From assembly GCA_003260075.1 (NCBI GenBank), contig QLIY01000084.1, positions 168,420 to 232,419 of the forward strand: a DNA stretch of 64,000 bases, written 5' to 3'. The translations under genes were made by a program, and so were the position numbers. Source of the stretch: Phallusia mammillata (taxonomy: Eukaryota; Chordata; Ascidiacea; Phlebobranchia; Ascidiidae). Positions 63,182 through 64,000 of this stretch are shown here, piece after piece. Position 1 is the first letter of the stretch; each line of letters starts with the position of its first letter. The notes beneath the pieces are model-generated. The model was not told the origin of the DNA. It saw nothing but the letters and a program-made list of their open reading frames with translations, and did not search any database.

Positions 63182-64000
63182 TGTTTTTTTCTTGACTAGG
63201 TAATTTCATTTTTTTAAATGTGTACTGCCGAAGCAGTAAACTAGCACAAAGTAACCCTAAATATCACACAATTTAAAAATAATCGCACCAGTTATATACC
63301 GTAACCAATTTACCAGGTGTGTGGGTGGGTCGTGGGTGCAAAGTCTACATAAAACACGAGTTGACCAACCCATTGTTACGCAATATATGAAGTTTATATA
63401 TCGGTGAATATTAATTTAGAAATATGTGTATTAAAAAATTGTAAAATAAGTTTTTGCGCTGGAATGCTAAAATGATAGAGTACGGTATCCCCCCCCCCAC
63501 GAGTTGACCAACCCATTGTTACGCAATATATGAAGTTTATATATCGATGAATATTAATTTAGAAATATGTGTATTAAAAAAATAAGTTTTTGCGCTGGAA
63601 TGCTAAAATGATAGAGTACGGTACGTGTCAACATTTTATAAACAGAACGTTATTCGTTTTCGAGATATTGCGAGAGCTCGCTGTTTTTTTCCTGGTCGAT
63701 ACAAACGTCATTTGAGGGTATAGGCTAGTTGTTCGCCTGTATAGCCTGCAGATGCGTATTTATTGTGTCTGTTTGAAAACCGTGTTTTGAAAAAAGTACA
63801 AAAATTTTGGTACCAGCAAATGATACTCATAACTACCTCCACAACGAAAAAAAACTGAATATTTTATTGTGATTCAGGTGGTAAAAATAACTGAAGTAAA
63901 TTATCAAGATTTATCTCAAAATTTAGGTACTTGTTTCCCGATTTTGTCTCTGGAAGTCACTTGTTATGTTAATCGAGCATACAAAAGTTGCCAGTAGATC
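63182..64000. other. Gene-free end of window with poly-C-joined double copy
   Basis: 63355-63487 is repeated at 63498-63622 (CACGAGTTGACCAACCCATT starts both), with poly-C at 63489-63498. The second copy lacks 9-10 bp near AAAAAATTGTAAAATAAG. Nothing recognisable follows from 63623 to the end. Confidence 0.6.

Overview
The window reads as nuclear DNA of a chordate with a compact, AT-rich, intron-dense genome. Protein matches are vertebrate-like (KIF23, RACGAP1, HGS, DPP8/9, GTF3A, CCDC89, KLHL10). Most introns are only 100-600 bp and intergenic spaces are often under 1 kb. That combination suggests an ascidian tunicate such as Ciona; the assignment is inference, as no species marker was seen. 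Nothing bacterial, viral or CRISPR-like was found.

Layout. 0-2.4 kb: SLC35C2 (+). 2.4-4.6 kb: repeats, including an exact second copy of the SLC35C2 3' exons and a 68-base C run. 4.6-15.8 kb: KIF23 (-), kinesin-6. 16.2-20.4 kb: KLHL10-like BTB/BACK/Kelch gene (-). 21.1-22.8 kb: HDDC2 (-), divergent from HGS (+, 23.5-30.7 kb). 31.1-33.9 kb: GTF3A/TFIIIA (-). 34.9-40.3 kb: RACGAP1 (-). 40.6-41.1 kb: intronless histone H3.3 (-), divergent from CCDC89 (+, 41.9-45.3 kb). 46.4-58.9 kb: a DPP8/DPP9-type peptidase (-), divergent from an intronless BAG1 (+, 60.7-61.3 kb). 61.3-64 kb: gene-free and dense in mobile elements.

Biology. KIF23 and RACGAP1, the two subunits of centralspindlin, which builds the central spindle and positions the cytokinetic furrow, lie on the same strand about 20 kb apart. 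The other genes are general cell-biology genes with no obvious shared pathway. Three divergent gene pairs probably share promoter regions; two contain full or near-full CRE/ATF sites.

Mobile DNA is the richest non-genic content. There are several short non-autonomous hAT-type elements with readable 8-bp target duplications and pogo-like elements with TA ends. There are two nested insertions, one of them three levels deep, and a 71-bp tRNA-derived retroposon with a 13-bp target duplication. Most striking is a foldback-type element whose inverted arms are arrays of a 20-bp unit.

Assembly quality matters here. More than twenty short poly-C or poly-G runs sit at joins between two near-identical copies of the same local sequence. 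Single N characters and one 756-base gap mark further joins. These are best read as uncollapsed haplotypes or contig overlaps. They duplicate exons of SLC35C2, KIF23, GTF3A and the DPP8/9 gene, and in KIF23 one appears to have deleted coding sequence. Exon boundaries below were read by eye from splice sites and reading frame, and are not transcript-confirmed.
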